DNA of 35,929 nucleotides from a virus, in the IMG/VR virus record IMGVR_UViG_3300037189_009759, positions 1-35,929 of that record; one strand, 5' to 3'. The notes under the pieces are model-generated. The model worked only from the letters and a program-made list of their open reading frames with translations. It had not been told where the DNA came from and did no database searches. How positions within the stretch are numbered: the stretch's first letter is position 1; every line of letters begins with the position of its first letter. Below are positions 35,846 to 35,929 of the stretch, piece by piece. The position numbers were made by a program, and so were the translations under genes.

Positions 35846-35929
35846 AATAAAACTCCCTCAACACCGCGTAGAATGTGCTAACAACTAGCCTACATAGAAA
35901 AGTTTGAACTGCGGTCAGGTATAAACGAC
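35846..35929 (-). other. Noncoding leader of the late operon (right end)
   Basis: These 84 bases hold no gene. On the minus strand there are TATGTA and TAGGCT hexamers that could serve as -10 elements, but no convincing -35 at 17 bp, so I do not call a promoter. If the genome is circular this joins the repeat-rich region at 1-460. Confidence 0.35.

Noticed and set aside
1-35929. Temperate phage interpretation
   Set aside because: No integrase, excisionase, attachment site, immunity repressor or ParA/ParB homologue could be recognised on either strand.

Overview
The window looks like a nearly complete, possibly complete, siphovirus genome of about 36 kb infecting an actinobacterium. The evidence is an HK97-type virion module (P27-like small terminase, large terminase, portal, protease, capsid, tail terminator, tail tube, frameshifted chaperone and tape measure), a WhiB-family [4Fe-4S] regulator, and several small actinophage-type genes (a phage lipoprotein, an RNase-like YqaJ exonuclease with RusA and SSB, and FmdB-type zinc ribbons). 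No integrase, excisionase or immunity repressor is recognisable, so a lytic lifestyle is likely but not proven. Circularity cannot be tested here, although the two ends would join in a plausible way: noncoding DNA directly upstream of the small terminase.

Almost everything is transcribed leftward (minus strand), so the conventional phage map is the reverse complement. From right to left: 35.9-29.4 kb holds DNA packaging and head genes (terS, terL, a small membrane protein, portal, a Dps-like/prohead-protease fusion, a 71-aa protein and the capsid). 29.4-28.8 kb holds an AT-rich rightward HNH gene between hairpins. 28.7-26.5 kb holds a glycan cassette (GT-B and GT-A glycosyltransferases and a TagD-like cytidylyltransferase) lodged inside the structural operon. 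26.5-16.7 kb holds the connector, tail and fibre genes. 16.7-16.1 kb holds endolysin and holin. 16.0-15.8 kb is the rightward whiB-like gene.

15.7-10.7 kb is the replication and recombination block: YqaJ exonuclease, a helix-turn-helix replication protein with iterons inside its gene, GIY-YIG and HNH nucleases, SSB and RusA. 10.7-8.2 kb is a chain of very small genes joined by ATGA/GTGA overlaps, several zinc-binding, ending in a lipoprotein. 8.2-4.0 kb holds an adenine methyltransferase, metallophosphoesterase, PP-loop/PAPS-reductase-like protein, FmdB-like protein, HNH and one tRNA. 3.98-3.78 kb is a noncoding iteron array. 3.7-0.5 kb is a set of small early-type genes, each transcription unit preceded by its own repeated promoter and 5-prime UTR hairpin. 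0.5-0.0 kb is noncoding, G/T-rich and repeat-rich.

The most unusual points are: (i) a ferritin-like Dps domain, with most ferroxidase ligands in register, fused to the HK97 prohead protease; (ii) six 5-prime UTR hairpins whose stems change but whose GGGAA loop is constant; (iii) palindromes resembling DtxR/IdeR iron boxes upstream of three of those early promoters, which with (i) suggests an iron connection; (iv) origin-like iterons inside the replication gene; (v) a RusA gene whose conserved N-terminus has no ordinary start codon. Frequent one- to four-base gene overlaps and non-ATG starts make translational coupling the main organising principle of the early half.
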